From the NCBI GenBank assembly GCA_030268105.1, contig BSDZ01000079.1, positions 3,896,001 through 3,960,000 on the forward strand: a stretch of DNA of 64,000 nt, written 5' to 3'. The DNA comes from Volvox africanus (Eukaryota; Chlorophyta; Chlorophyceae; Chlamydomonadales; Volvocaceae). The notes under the pieces are model-generated. The model did no database searches. It was not told where the DNA came from and saw nothing but the letters and a program-made list of their open reading frames with translations. Of this stretch, positions 23,367 through 36,192 are shown piece after piece. Each line of letters starts with the position of its first letter. The first letter of the stretch is position 1. Both the position numbers and the translations under genes were made by a program.

Positions 23367-26026
23367 AAGCTATAGCACACCATCGTGGCCGGCAGGTAGG
23401 GGAGGGGGTCCTCGGTTCTGTTGAAAGCTCCGCTGTGAAGGGTTTTGTGCATAACATGGTCTGCCGCTTTATTAAAAAAACATATGAATTAATAGATTGG
23501 TGTGGAATTCAAAACTACAAAAGGATGAACCCCTCCAAAAACTGAAGCCAAGCCTGAACGCTCACCCTCCAACAATCCCTCCGGCTCCCGCAGGGGGATA
23601 GATCCGGAGCCCATCCGAGATCACACCCGCATCGTAGAGGGGGCCCGTCATTTTTTGGGCTGATGATAAAAGGATTGCTCTGCTCCCAAGGAGAGGGCTG
23701 TGTGCGGGTGAAGCTGTTGGAAGGCAGCAACCCAAGGCCTGGCGTTTATGGCTTGTATCCTGTATGTAAGTATGTAAAGAGGCCTTGGCTGGTGTAGGCC
23801 TCCCGTTTCCGCGCAGGAGGGCAAAGCTGAGAATTAGGCCGATTGGACGCATGTTTTTTGCGTAATGTTTCGTACCATCATCTTCCCGACTGCCCTATAT
23901 GTACACTTTTTTGTGGTCTCTTGGATGCGGTAAGGAAGCTGCATCCGGTACCAGAGCTTCACATAAGCAGTAAGCAGGTCACATGTTGACAAAACATGCA
24001 CGTGGCGGCGAAAAGGAAGTGCGGTGTGAAAGGCGGATGGGGTTCCGCGACCTGGCTGGCCCAGAAAGATAGATGCGGGGCAGCGGACATTGAAGCAAGG
24101 AGGACACGACGGTCCTCAGCTGAGCTTCGTCGAGGGTTTTGAAAGCTTTTGTGTATTTTGTGTTTGCGATGGTACAGAGAACGGAACACCGCGCTGAAAG
24201 CGCTCTGCTGATAAAGGTGACTGTGCGAATGTGCTGTACGTCCTTAAGAATGGAAGGGAAGTCCAGCACCATCCGGCACGCTTGTGCTAAGGGATGTGTG
24301 CGAACACTATTCCGAGAAGGCAGCTACTCTGGAGAAGTCGGTCGGTAGAGTTACCTTGTAGGTTTTTCGGATATGCGTAGAGAGTGTAGGATGGGGGTGT
24401 GCCGGTTGGTTCGCATTTGTATGGAGATCTGGTTGTGAAGGTTGGTTGTTGATGTTTAACAGGAATTGGACCTCGCGGTGAAGCGCTCGCGGTGCAAATC
24501 TCAACCAGATGTCAACATATGCGATGAGCCAAAGTAGAAAGGATTTGGATGTGCCTTTCGAAACCAGAGGGTTAACACACACTAGCACTAGAGAAAGGCC
24601 GCTAGTCGGTTAGTGGAACCGTTTCTTTTCCAACGCCATCCGGTTGTCTTTCCAGTAGCATCTCCCCTGATGTTGGACCATCCGCACAGCCTTGGGATTG
24701 AGGGCGTCTGTTTGTACTCAAATTCGCCGTATGTATCATGGGCAATTCTCCCCTGACATCGCGCTTATGCATGCCGAGGGCCACATACGTTAGGGCAGCG
24801 CAGGCCGGTTGGATGCAGTCAGGCCCTAAGTCGCATGTCTGCTAAAGAAAAGCGCCCGGCCCTGCCTTTCGCCGAAATATTACCGTCTTATTTCTGACAC
24901 AGACCTGCGCATGTGGTACGGGTGTTGCACTATGGGCGACTTGCCCTGAAAGGACAAGCACCGGGGGCCCTGACCGGGCCGAACCACAGCGCAGGGGGGA
25001 ACACACGACTTAGTCTGTTCGTCCTGCCATGCACTCCTCCCCTCGCTCACATGTCTGTATGTGTGTGTATGTGTATGTGTATCTGTGTCGATCACATTCA
25101 ACAATATGAGGAGCCTGCTGCGACCTGGTGTTGGCGACATCATTCCCAGCGACATTGGCAATATATATACTGCCTTGCATGGGGAATAGACAAGCAATGC
25201 AGCGCACCAAGTGTTCATCATCACCTGTGACTGGATGGCTGAAGGAACAAGAAGGAAGGCGTCCTATTGTACCTCTGTGTTGAGATGAGCGATACATGTA
25301 TAAAGAGAATGAGAAGGAAGAAAAAAGTAATACAGCCCAGGGTGAGGGCAGGGCGCCGGGGTGCTTTCCTTTCTATCAAAGATCCCCCTAAACAGCTTGG
25401 CCCGATCGGAAGATGTCCACTTCCTGATCATCTTGGATATTAGCCTTAAATACCCCAGTATACTACACATCCTGAACCCCTTTTCCTAATACACACGTAA
25501 TACCTGTGTGTAGTACCGGTGTTGCCGCTGGCCTTATCACCATGTTCTCCATTCCACCTCCGTCCGTTGCCACCGTCTAGTCCGTCCGTCCGTCCGTCCG
25601 TTGCCACCGTCTGGTCCGTCCGTCCGTCCGCACAAAGGCGACGTGCAGCTTTCTTTACAGCTAGAGACGTCAGTAAGCATATGTACATTCACGTAGCTCT
25701 CCCTGCCTATCTGCCCACCTGCCGCCTGGCATGCTCTAAAATTCTCAATTCCCAATTTCCAGGTACCCGCGCCTACGTTCCTCAAGAGCCGGCCAGGTGG
25801 CAGCACACCGAGCAAATGGCATCATGACATGCACAAGATCGCCTGGCCATAAGACAGCTACAGCAGATAGCCAAATACCATCTAACAACTTCTCCTCCTC
25901 CTCAACCAATACCTGAGCTCTCAGCTAACAGTTGCGGCAACAGTCTCGTCCAGAATTGGCTATCCAGTTGTAGTACAGACCAAACACACCATGCTGCTTT
26001 TTAAATGGCCATTGACGTCGCTGGCG
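23367..26026. other. Convergent intergenic region, 399-aa gene / GCK gene
   Basis: About 2.7 kb. The left part should be the 3'UTR of the rightward gene; TGTAA occurs at 23765 and 23773, about 400 bases after its stop. No splice-compatible coding segment was found on either strand. Simple repeats include a TG-rich stretch near 25047-25087 and the TCCG array at 25561-25631. Confidence 0.4.
25561..25631 (+). repeat. TCCG tetranucleotide array with a duplicated 20-base unit
   Basis: Two runs of (TCCG)n are separated by a repeated segment, CCGTTGCCACCGTCT, found near 25564 and again near 25598. The pattern suggests local duplication of the array together with its flank. Confidence 0.7.
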
Positions 26027-27234
26027 CTACTGCTGCTCATTACCATCTTTCCTGTCTTGTGCTTCAGTTTTATTGCCGCCTTCCTCGTCAGACATACCCC
26101 CCAGCATCTCCAGAAAGGGCTCATAGTAGTCCCGGTGTTCAATTGCACATTGGAGGAACGCTTTGAACTGCGACAAATGATCATTGGGCAATTTGGGCCA
26201 TCACGCAGTCGCCATGGCCCGGCCGTCAATCGCATGCCAAGCACGTCGGAACTGGATTGGGCATTGAGTGTATAGATGGGCAGGCAGGCAGAAGGCAGGA
26301 CGTTGGAGCTGCTGAGGCGAGGGCCAGGCAGTTGCATCGACGAGCATCCCCTCCTCCAGCGGAAACGTATCAGGGTTTTAGTCAGGCAAAGACAACTCAG
26401 AATGATGTTCTCCACTCGAAGGGGTCTCAGTGCTGAGGTGCTGGGTCCTGGGGAAACGTTTAACGAGGCTTTAACAAGGATAAATGCTCCATAATGACTT
26501 CCTACTTCGCTCCAGCGCGTTTGGGAGCCGGTTATGTCGCACGCATTTATGGGCATTCGTGGGTCAGGTCAGTGAAGGCAAAATTTTCATGTGTATCGTT
26601 TTGGTTGGTTATTTGAATGGAAGCTGTCCGAAGCAGTTCGAGGGTTTGAATCTAGACTGCATATCACACTGGGCAACCGCCGCTCGTCCGTCCGAAGTCA
26701 AGTCCACGGGGGAGATTGACCTGGCCAATATACCTACCGAACCACAACGACCAACAGCCAACCTACATGATCCTGGCATTCTTCTATGTAGTCCTTCCCA
26801 GCTGCCTTGGCCTCTGTACGACATTGAACCCATGTCTGTTGAAAGGGGAAAGGCGTGAGGACGTAGGTAAAGTGCTATGGACAAGTACTGGCCTGGTGCA
26901 AACGGAATCTAGGACCAATAGAGAAAGCAGTGTTCCGCGTTGCAAAATTACGCAGGAAGTATTCCGCGTAAATCTTTATTATTATAGTAGCTTTCGTCGA
27001 ACGTGTCTCCTCCCGTACCTGGTGCTGCACTTTGCACTCTCCAGCCTCTATAAACTGACAAATAGGACAACGTGACATGTCCCTCCCATTTTCCTCCTCG
27101 ACACTAGGTCGCAAATTAGTTTTCAAGTCGCCACCAATCGAATCTGATGAAGTAGAGTTGTCGTCGGTCGTCTGGGGAACGGCATCCTCATTTGCGGTTG
27201 CTGCTGACGACGGCGCGGCGTCCTTTTCATACAT
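26027..27234 (-). CDS. GCK-domain protein (141 aa)
   Basis: Small soluble protein with one GCK domain, a Cys-rich helical domain shared by plants, algae and some protists whose function is unknown. Exons on the minus strand: 27234-27019, 26835-26767 and 26167-26027, all phase 0, giving 141 residues. Residues 1-55 are acidic and Ser/Thr-rich (MYEKDAAPSS...). The domain follows: SRCPICQFIEAGECKVQHQ, then TWVQCRTEAKAAGKDYIEEC, then FKAFLQCAIEHRDYYEPFLE. This gives the expected order CxxC, GxC, WxxC, C and C, and the closing HxxYYxPFL. The tail is Lys/Glu/Asp-rich and ends GNEQQ. The ATG at 27234 is the first Met in frame after an upstream stop-free but Met-less stretch. The gene is divergent from the CHY gene. 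Confidence 0.92.
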
Positions 27235-28269
27235 CCTGAATAAGTCCAATAAAGAATGATCGATTCAATATACTTTTTCGATTATGAATATCAATTATAT
27301 TACGAAAAGGGAGCACGAATCATTTACAAACGCTGCCACTGTGAGCTAAAAGACGCTTGCCGGACGCGATATCGCAATACTGAAGGATACATTTATGTTA
27401 AAATTCTCAACACATGCACAGTGTAACGTGAGGGTTTGCATACCGGTATATAGTTCGTACAACCATCTTACCGACATGACAAATCCAGCATTCCATGTTT
27501 TAGCCTCCAGCTCCGTGTGTCCGTGATCTATGCAATTCTCAAGTACCAGCACAGAGTATATACATTTCACAGGCTGCAAATTATCGCCAAAACATGGATT
27601 GGCAGCTTCGTTTATGAGCTTCCGTAGGCCACGTTTCAGTTCTTGCCCAGCTTTCAGGGCCGTGTAGCTAACAGTTCTTATTTATGTTTGTATACACAAC
27701 TTAAATTGTTCATACCCAACTGAAAGCTGAATTTGTTTTCGGACACCCGTGGGTTTTCCTCTTCTTAGGCTTTGCTCAACTCATGTCCATTCCAAGCGAA
27801 GGAACAGAGAGACGCAAGCAACTTGAGTTGCTTCAGGTGATTGAAGCATATGGTTGTGGATTCACCGCAATTTAGGTAATTGCCAAGGTCTCCTAAGACA
27901 GACAACTGTTGTGCCGTGGCTACAGCACGGTCGTCGCGCCACGCTCGTGACGCTTGTAACTTAAGATGCGTTTTGTTATGTTTTGTATGACAGCTGTCTC
28001 TGGGTCCCATTGTAACGTACCCATAACGAGGCATGCCAGCAGGACTCGGCCACCAAGGAGCCGCGCCTTGCCGGTTTGCCACTCCTGGGTCCCATCCGTC
28101 ATATCGAACCGCAAACCCAAGACCATCAACCTGGCAGTCGCCCTGCAAACAAGAGAACTGCAGCCCTGGTTTATGCCGCAACATCCTAAGCTGCGATATT
28201 ACAATTGTCCCGCTGGTGTAGGCCTCGTATTCACTTCTTACAGGACGTTAGTTGCGATGTTCGTTGCAG
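27235..28269. other. Divergent region, GCK / CHY genes
   Basis: About 1 kb between divergent genes. It should contain the GCK promoter and the unresolved first exon or exons of the CHY protein. Both strands of 27920-28185 are open in more than one frame (minus strand QVDGLGFAVRYDG; plus strand VISNRKPKTINLAVALQ), and either could include an exon. No phase-consistent join to the exon at 28270 could be chosen. Confidence 0.35.
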
Positions 28270-31200
28270 GAAGAGCTTCAGACGCTCAAGGGCCGCTTGG
28301 GTCATGCGCTACGGCTCCAGAGGTCCAAACCCGCGGAGGCACCAGGCACGGCGCCCTTCCCGATCGTTCTCACCTTTCAAGTCGATCCACCACCAGCCGC
28401 CACCGCCCACTACGATGTCTCCTCAGTACGAATTCAGATACACCTCAGCAGCGCGGTGCTGCAGCTTCCACTGTGGTCTTCAGCATCTGGCTATGATTGC
28501 GGCGCATTGACCCATGGGTTATCGCCGCGGCAGGCACTGCCCCCCGGGACGAGCCTGGTCGTCCTATCAGAGGAGCTGCCGCTGAGGCTCCGAAAACGCA
28601 TTGAGCAAGAGCTCGTCCGTGTGTGGCTGAGAGCGTTTGGAATTTCGGGAAAATCTGGAAAGGGCAGCCAAAGCAGCCGCGGTGACGAGGGTCGTGGTAG
28701 CTTTAGCCGTGACTGTAAAGGTGCTGCTTCCGATGGCGAAGACGACCTACGGCATTCTGGCCCTTATAAGCTATCCGCTGCGGCTACATATATGCAGGAG
28801 AGCTTTGTGCAGTTGATTTCCCTGGTTCCGGAGCTCCTGGAGCCATACCAGGCAGAGGATCAGCATGGTGCGACAGTTCGGCGCTACACAATTCTGTGTA
28901 ACGACGCTGATGCGGGCGCGGCCGCTGAAGGCTTGCCGTCGGGGCCGCAGACGGACGCATGTCAAAGCGGCGGCGGTTTGTCTTTAGGACCTGGAGGCAG
29001 CGCCACAGCAGTCGAGCTAGCCACAAGCGGTATAGCTTCCGGCGCAGTCCCCGACTCTGGTGGGGACACTGGCGCTGCTCGTACGGCCGCCACGGCATTG
29101 CCAGGATCCCTGCCGGGGGCCCCTCACTCGTCGTCGGCACGTCCGGTCCTGGTACCCGTCGTAGAATTTACCGCCACCGCCACCGCAGCGGCAGCAGCAG
29201 CAGCGGCAGTACCGCCAGCAGCAGTACCGCCAGCAACAATGTCACGCGTTACAGCACAAACCAAGATGACAGGCACACCAGCGGGTCCTTCCGCCAAGTC
29301 CATAACCCGTCAGTCGGCACCATCAGACGCAGCTGTTGTGTGGATGCCGAGTGCAATGGATGCAAGGACGGCACAGCAGTGGCTTCCCGGCCATGCAGCT
29401 GTGTCCCATGGGGTCAGCACTCCATCTGACCCTGTCGCTTCAGCCGCCACCGCTGCTTCCAGCAGCATTGCCAGCGGCGAGAATCCGCAGAGACACTGCC
29501 CTTATGAGTGCGCTGGAGGCGAGGGCGGCACACAGAGATGGGGCGGAGCGATAACTTCCAACTCTAATTTTCAGCCGTCCAGGACCTTAATGGAGGGTTC
29601 CGATAAGCCGCAGGCAACAGAAACATCCGCGGCTGCCGGCCCCGCGGGTTTGGAGATGAAAATTGGCTTCGGAGCACCTGCGGCTACAACTATCACCGGA
29701 AATGCCGCAGAAACAGTAAACGAGAATACCCCAGGGCTGAAGCCACCACTACCACCACCACTACCGCCACCACCACCACCGCCACCACCAGGTTTGCTGT
29801 CGTACGGTGTCACCCTCAAGGAGCTGCAGTACATCCAGAAGCGCTACAGTCAAGTCTTCTCTGCACGAGTACACCACGAGGGCCCTGATACAGCCGCCTC
29901 CGGCGGAAGCGGCGTCTCGCAAAGTCTCCTACAGCCCGGCTGCCTCACAACGTTTGAGTTGGAGCTACTGCCAACTGACCCTGATTGGGACTTGCCGGCC
30001 GTTCGCGTGGTGGGGCAGCTACTGCCAGTGAGCGACACCGCGTACCTGCCCTCACTGGGAGTTCACTTGGCTAGCCGCCTGCCACCCTGGCTGAGGGCAG
30101 CTCTCGAGACATATATGGCTGAGCAGCTAGCGGCGCAGGCAGCGCAGGCGGAGGCCCAAGCGGCAGTGGAGGTAAAGGCGAGGAACGACGCGGCGGCGGG
30201 GATGCAGCTGCCCACCGCTATCATGGGACGCGGGTCGGGGCCCCGGGGCGGCGGCGCACGCCAGTCACGGAATCATGTGAGGCGTGGGCGCGACGTCCTG
30301 TCGTGCGCTGGAGGTGATGGATGCGTGAGTGGGGAGCCAGAGCTGGCACCAGAGGGGACTGTTCTGCTGCCCCTCGGGGTGCTCCGAAACTTATTCCGCA
30401 ACCTGGAGAATTACGCGGGTGAGCACGTTTCAGGCGGGCGCATTTCAAGGGCGGACAAGGGCGGATTGCATGTGGAATGGCAGGACATGAGGGACGGACA
30501 TGAACTGAGCTGGTCAGCGCGGCGATTTTGTCGCCAAAACGCCTTTTTAGACGTACTGCTTTGTGGCTTTCGTAACGGAAGTAATAGAGATACTGCCTTA
30601 TGGCTTTGGGTTTTGATGTCCTGCAACGAGAGAAGGCGAGCATGTAGTTTCGGAGCTCGTGTTTAGGTCTTCTCTGTTTTTCTATGGGTTACGCATGTAG
30701 GCACGGTGGCGCGCTTGGCTGACGAGGAGCGGCGGTGGCGGGAACGAGACGCTGCGGGAGCCGCGGCAGCCAGTGGCGGCAGGGGTAGTGCTGGTGCGTT
30801 TCAGGGGGACGGCGGGGACAGCGGCGACGGCAGCAACGACGACGGCGACGGCAGTGGTTTACAGTACGACGATGATGGGTACGGCGATGGCAGCCACCGT
30901 CGGGACAGCGACGCCGCCTCGCCAGCGGGCTTAGAGGTGAGAGCTGAGAGGACCGGAGTTCTTCGTTGACGAGGAGTTCCATTTGCAGATTATGTCAAAA
31001 CTGTGTCTGTGCGATGTCAATGTTCGATGCAACAATCACAAACCGCTTAACTGGCTAATCCTGCATTGGGCTTCTGTGCGCGTATAACGGATCTCGGATT
31101 GACGCCGGCCGTGCTGTTGCATTCATATGCCGCTGAGGGAGGATGCGGCGGCCTATTTATAGAAAGAGCGGGACGTAAATCGGTGGTCCAGACCTCCGGG

Positions 31201-34200
31201 AGTGAATTGGCTCATGCAAATCCGCTTCTGCTCTCCGTTTATGATTACGATTGCGCTTTCAAAGGCACCCTTCTTTAGCAACGCACCCTTCATTATCCAT
31301 TGCTAAGCTAAACCAGGACGGTTTCAGAGCTTAACCACAACACTGTCGTGTGACTCGCAGGGATCTGAGGATTACGGCAGCGGCAGCGACGAAGATGACG
31401 GAGGCGATGGCACAGTTGTCGCTGATGAAATCGCGTTCAGCGGTGCAGCTGCAGCGGCTGGTACTGGCACCGATTTGCCCGCAGCCTATGCCGTCCAGCT
31501 TGAGGTGGGCCCCTTTGAACTGCTTGGGCTATTCGACCCGGGCTATGGCGATACGGAAATCTTCGCTGCCATGGGTGGCATGGTGCGGCCACCGGCGATA
31601 AGCAGTGTCTCGTGAACAGATTGATTTTTGCGAAGATACGGCGTTGCCGTGCGGCATCTTTGAACGGCATCCGTATACAATTTACGTTCATGACAGTACT
31701 AATTCCCCGTGGCTCCATTACCTGCATTCGTTATGTGGGAAGTAGGATTTTAGATCGCTCATTTCGTTTCGTTCGTTGCCTCGCCCTGTATGCCATGCAG
31801 GGACTGCAGCTTGATAATTTGGCGGCCGTGGAGGTGCTCCGTGCCAATTTTGAGGTAAGCGATTGGACAGTGGCGGGAGCAAAGGTGCGATCTTTGAACA
31901 CGCCCCTCGGTGTGTGCAAGTCTTGGGGTAGGGGGCCGGTGCCCAAGACGTCTCAAGACGAACATTTAAACCCACTTTTAAACATGCATGCATGCAGGTC
32001 AGTTTACACAGCTAATGGATAAGCGACCTGTATGATTGCCAGTCTGTCTGATGTAGTGGATGGTAGGCAGTCTGGAGGTTTCTATTTGGAAAGGAGGAAA
32101 GGCCGTGGCTTTACCCGATTTGTACACGATTAGAATGTGCCATCGGCGGTGATGACGACGGCACCTGCATTCCTGCCTGACCTCCGCTACAGGTCGCCTG
32201 TGCGCGCTGCGGTGCGCGCGACACGGTTACCATCGCCTCCTCGGCAGTGGCGAGTGGCAGCGGTGGCAGCAGCAGCCACCAGGCAACGGCGACAGGACAG
32301 TGCCAGCGCTGTGCGGTAGCATGGTCGATTGTCATGCGGCCGCACTTCGTACACGCCACCTCCAACAGCCTGTGCGTCATTAAGCCTGAGGTGCGGCAAG
32401 GTTTCGTAAAATGTGGTCCTGTCGTGAACTCGTGATGACCGTGATAACAACCTTTTAGGGGTGGCAAACTCTTATAGTGATGCTGCGTTGACAGCTGCAA
32501 GACGCGCCAACAGACGGTGGCGGAGGTTAATTCCACTTCGGGCTTCCAAAGAGCAAAGTAGGTTGGATCGTGACCTGTGGCAAAACATCCTCACCAACTT
32601 TGTTTTCAATCAAAAATTTCCACTTACTCATTTCACAAACCTGCACCACGCAGGGTTGCCGTCCCGTGGATCTACTGCCATCCCTGCTGGGGGGCCAGTG
32701 CGGAGAATGCAATTCGGTCATGAGCCTCAGGGACGTGCAGGTACGGCGGGCAGGGGGCAGGGCAGGGCAGGGCAGGGCAGGGCAGGGGTCGTCGTGCGGA
32801 AACGTGTGCTAGGAAGGGAAGCGTGAACCCAACAAGTCGCGCGTGGCCTATCTGGCACCAGGTGGGCCTTATTTCCAAGAAGTGACGCCTGGGTTCCCAC
32901 GAATCTGAACGGAGGCACAAGTTGATGTGGGAGATGATGGGGACAGGAGGGTCCAGAGGGTGGTATGGCTGGGAGGAAGAGAGATGCGGAACAGGGCAAT
33001 GGGACTGCGATGGGTGATATGATGAGATGCCATAAACGGCCGTCGGAAGGGGCTTGGTGATTGAAGTGGTTAAGTCAGCATTTTGTCAGTACCGTTTGAT
33101 GGGTTAGGTACATGAGTTCTATTAGCTCACGAGCCCTGGAGCAACCTGACTGGGGACAACATTAGAGGTTCTCTCCGATTCTCTCCGGTACGATTCCCCC
33201 TAGCGACCAGCTAAGATATGTTCTTGGCGCCCTTACACTGTTAAGTGTGTCCTTAGACAGCAGCAGCTTTGGGCGGCATGCATTTACGGACGCTATTACC
33301 CCTCTATGATGCTGCCCGCAGATCGGTCTGCCCTTCAGCCGCAATTGCAGCAGCTGCCACAAGGAGATCTCCATATACATGGCTGCGGTCTCCTTCGTGC
33401 CCAAGGGTCCACCGCGGAATGCGGGCGTCAGCCGCCGCGGTGTGGCTCGCACCGGCGCCGTTTCAGCTCGGCGGCCACGTGGGAATGCTGGTGGAGGCGG
33501 GACGGCTGAGCTTAGGCCAGGAGAACCCCTGCCTGCACTCGGCACTTGCAAGCACTACCGCCATTCTTACCGCTGGTTGCGCTTCCCTTGCTGTGGTCGG
33601 TGCTGCGTATGGTTCTCTGTCAGGGATTGCCGCATGTCAGGGAAGTGCACGGTTGTTGCAACAGTGCTATAAATACCAGCGGTGCAGCAGAGCACGAAAT
33701 GACGAGAAAAAACTCAACTGTCCCCTGCAGGGCTGCCTGTCCGGCAGTCTTTCCGTCTGCCCAGTTGTCTGTCCGGCCCGTCTGTCTGTCTGCCTACCCA
33801 ACTGTCTGTCTGTCCGGCTCTCAGTCTGTCTGTCTGCCCAACTGTCTATCTGGCCGACTGTGTATCCGTCTGTTCACCTTCGTGATGATTATTGTGTTGC
33901 ATCAGTCTCATCGGCAGCTGCCAGTCAGTTTCAGGGTATCGCCTCAGTGGCCGGGACGGAGACGGGTTCCAGGCTCTGATGATTTCCAGGCTCGTACGAT
34001 TTCCAGGCTCTCGGCAGTGGTACATCGCGACCCACCCTTTCCCCACCCACGCCGTTCCACGTGCTGGATTTTCCTGGTTTCCCGTCTGCCGCCGCCATCT
34101 CCTCTGCATACACCCCTAGAAACCCTAACCCAGCCTTGCGCAGACTTGCTGCGCACGGCGCCCAGCAACCCAGGCCGCCCGGGGCCTGCACACCTGTTCC

Positions 34201-34889
34201 TCTCGTAGGCATGCGCTTCCCCTGCGACCTATGTCACGAGGACGCAGTGTCGGACGGCCACCCGGCCCGATGGGCGCAGCGCATGGTTTGTGGATTCTGC
34301 TCCACGGAACAGCCCCTGGCACTGGGTTGTCGGGTGTGCGGGCGTCAACTCGCAGGCTCGTCGGCCAACCCTAGTGGTGAGTTACAGCAATTGCCAGTCG
34401 GTCGTTCGGTCTGTCCAGGAGTCGTCACACAGTAGGAGACGTGAGGACAGGCATACGGTGACGAGGAGGGCGCCCAAGAGGGGGCGTGGGTATGAAGGAA
34501 GTTGACGATGAGCATGCTTACGCGCTTTGCAGTCCAGCTAGGTCACCCGAGCCGCCGCGGTCCGGCGCACCATTATGCCTGGTGCTCGCGGGTTCCCTCC
34601 GTGTAGCAGGGTTTCTAACCGGGCCTTATGACGTCAGACCCTGACTGCATCTAAAATGCGCACCTTCCTTTCACCTCCTTGCCTAACCCTGTGTATTCGC
34701 GAAGGCCGCCGCACCCGTTTCTGGGAGGGCGGCATGGGCTGCCGTGATCCTCGCCACCTGGATAAGAAGGATCCTCACAAGTGGCGCGGCCGCAACAAGA
34801 CTATTTCCGCAAAGCAGGCGCGTGTAGGGCCAAAGCCCTGGAGCGGCAAGGGCGGCGCGGCGGGGGGCGGAGGCAGTGGCTCTGGATGA
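28270..34889 (+). CDS. Large CHY-type zinc-finger protein (N-terminus incomplete)
   Basis: Belongs to the long CHY-zinc-finger proteins of animals, fungi and algae; the CHY domain binds three zinc ions, but the function of the long forms is not settled. Exons: 28270-30418, 30701-30936, 31361-31504, 31801-31854, 32193-32390, 32654-32740, 33322-33595, 34209-34376 and 34705-34889, about 1160 residues. The N-terminal 120 residues (FPIVLTFQVDPPP, RIEQELVRVWLRAFG) resemble the RWD-like region of the family. A long Ala/Gly/Ser-rich stretch with poly-Ala and a poly-Pro block follows, then acidic Gly/Asp repeats. Next come zinc-ribbon pairs (VACARCG, CQRC, CGECN, CSSCHKE), the CHY domain (TCKHYRHSYRWLRFPCCG, FPCDLCHED, CGFCSTEQ, CRVCGRQL) and the family's tail FWEGGMGCRDPRHLDKKDPHK. 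At 33595 a GTCGGT donor is chosen because it alone keeps phase and the CCGxxFPC spacing. Stop TGA at 34887; TGTAA at 35173. Confidence 0.9.
32748..32788 (+). repeat. GGCAG pentanucleotide array in CHY-gene intron
   Basis: About eight GGCAG units directly follow the donor at 32740. The G-rich transcript could fold near the 5' splice site, but nothing more can be said. Confidence 0.8.
33739..33870 (+). repeat. CTGTC/CCGTCTGTC-rich repeat in CHY-gene intron
   Basis: A degenerate pyrimidine repeat built from CTGTC, TGCC and CCGTC words fills about 130 bases of the intron 33596-34208. Confidence 0.7.
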
Positions 34890-36192
34890 ATAGTTCCCGC
34901 GGGTGTCCTTCGGGACATCCTTCATGCATGCATCACTTGGAGTACGTATTATCCGTTCTGTTGTTCCGGACGTCACCCGTACTCCGTACGCTGTGTGGTG
35001 TTTTCTGTCCTGTTATTTTTTTTGGAATAAAGTACATACAGGAAAGGAGAATTATTTGGGTCATAGACCTGTGCAGGCCGGGCTCCAGTCGCTCCTTGAA
35101 AGCGGTCCAACGGGTGAGCAACCCAAGTCGTTGCTGTTCCGCACACCAGGAGTGTATGGCATTCGCTTTGAATGTAATTCTTCTCGAACTACCTTACCAT
35201 ACATATGCTCCTAGGGGAGGACAGTATAGGGACAAAACAACGTACGGCATATATGGCACGGTTGTCGACGATGTGCATGCCGTGGAGTCCTTGCAGCGGA
35301 TGTATGATTAGGCTGCTGTATGGGTTCGGTAAAAGACTTGCATGGATGTTGCGTTCATAAATGTGTCGTGTGAAGGACCATGTTAGGCGTCCTGATGCGT
35401 TGACCGGCGTGGAGATATGTGCGTAGCCTCAATCGCCTGTTTCGAGGGCATACAGGACTGCACCCCGACTGCACTGCTTGATGGAAGATGGCATATCCAC
35501 CCGCCTCTAACCTTGCCGTGGGGAATGTAGGAATCTATCGAGCTCTTCGTGTCTCGACCGTGTATCGCGGTATCACAGTTGGGCAGCACTTGAGGAGATT
35601 TGACGGCGACTCTGGTGTCGTGACTGAACACTGATCATGTCAAGCATCTTCTCTTAACGCGCACAGATAGGCATATGCATATTCATTGTGCTCATCTAAT
35701 GTGGATCTCATGTTAAGCCTGCATTTTGTATGCATGTACGGGAGGAGCATGTGTACGAATGCGCCGACTGGCTTCCGCCGCATTCCGGTAGTGAACATGC
35801 TCATCTTCCAATATACATTCGTTGGCTTTGCTTTACTTACTAGGATTGAGGCACATCGCAGCAAGTTGTGGAGAAAGGCAAGGCAGGATTGTAAATTTCA
35901 AGGTTTCACCGTACGTGCATTCGCAGCAGGGACAGACAAACGGTTAGGGGAATTCAGTCGCAAATTTAATTATATCGCACATCTAACCTATCGACCGTTG
36001 GGTAGCCATTTCCAAAGGCAGGGCAGCGCCACCACGGAAGCACACACAACAGCCTTGTTGACCAAATCGTGTTTAACCAAGAATTGTTGACAAAGTTTCT
36101 GGTCGCGCCATTCTCAATTAACATAACAATTAACTCATTAGGGAGTAGATTCCTTCGGTCGAGGTGGACTTAGCTCCACTGGTCCGCGCAGG
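34890..36192. other. Intergenic region, CHY / Rab genes
   Basis: About 1.3 kb between two rightward genes. The first 300 bases should be the CHY 3'UTR, with TGTAA at 35173-35177. The last few hundred bases before 36193 should be the Rab promoter and leader. No coding exon was recognised. Confidence 0.45.
35173..35177 (+). promoter_or_regulatory. TGTAA polyadenylation signal (CHY gene)
   Basis: TGTAA, the usual chlorophyte polyadenylation hexamer core, 284 bases after the CHY stop codon and the first seen there. The site is inferred from position only. Confidence 0.4.

Noticed and set aside
27765..28184. Open minus-strand frame reading QVDGLGFAVRYDGWDPG
   Set aside because: It conflicts with the expected 5' exon region of the CHY gene, shows no recognised domain, and both strands are open. 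It is left as unresolved.
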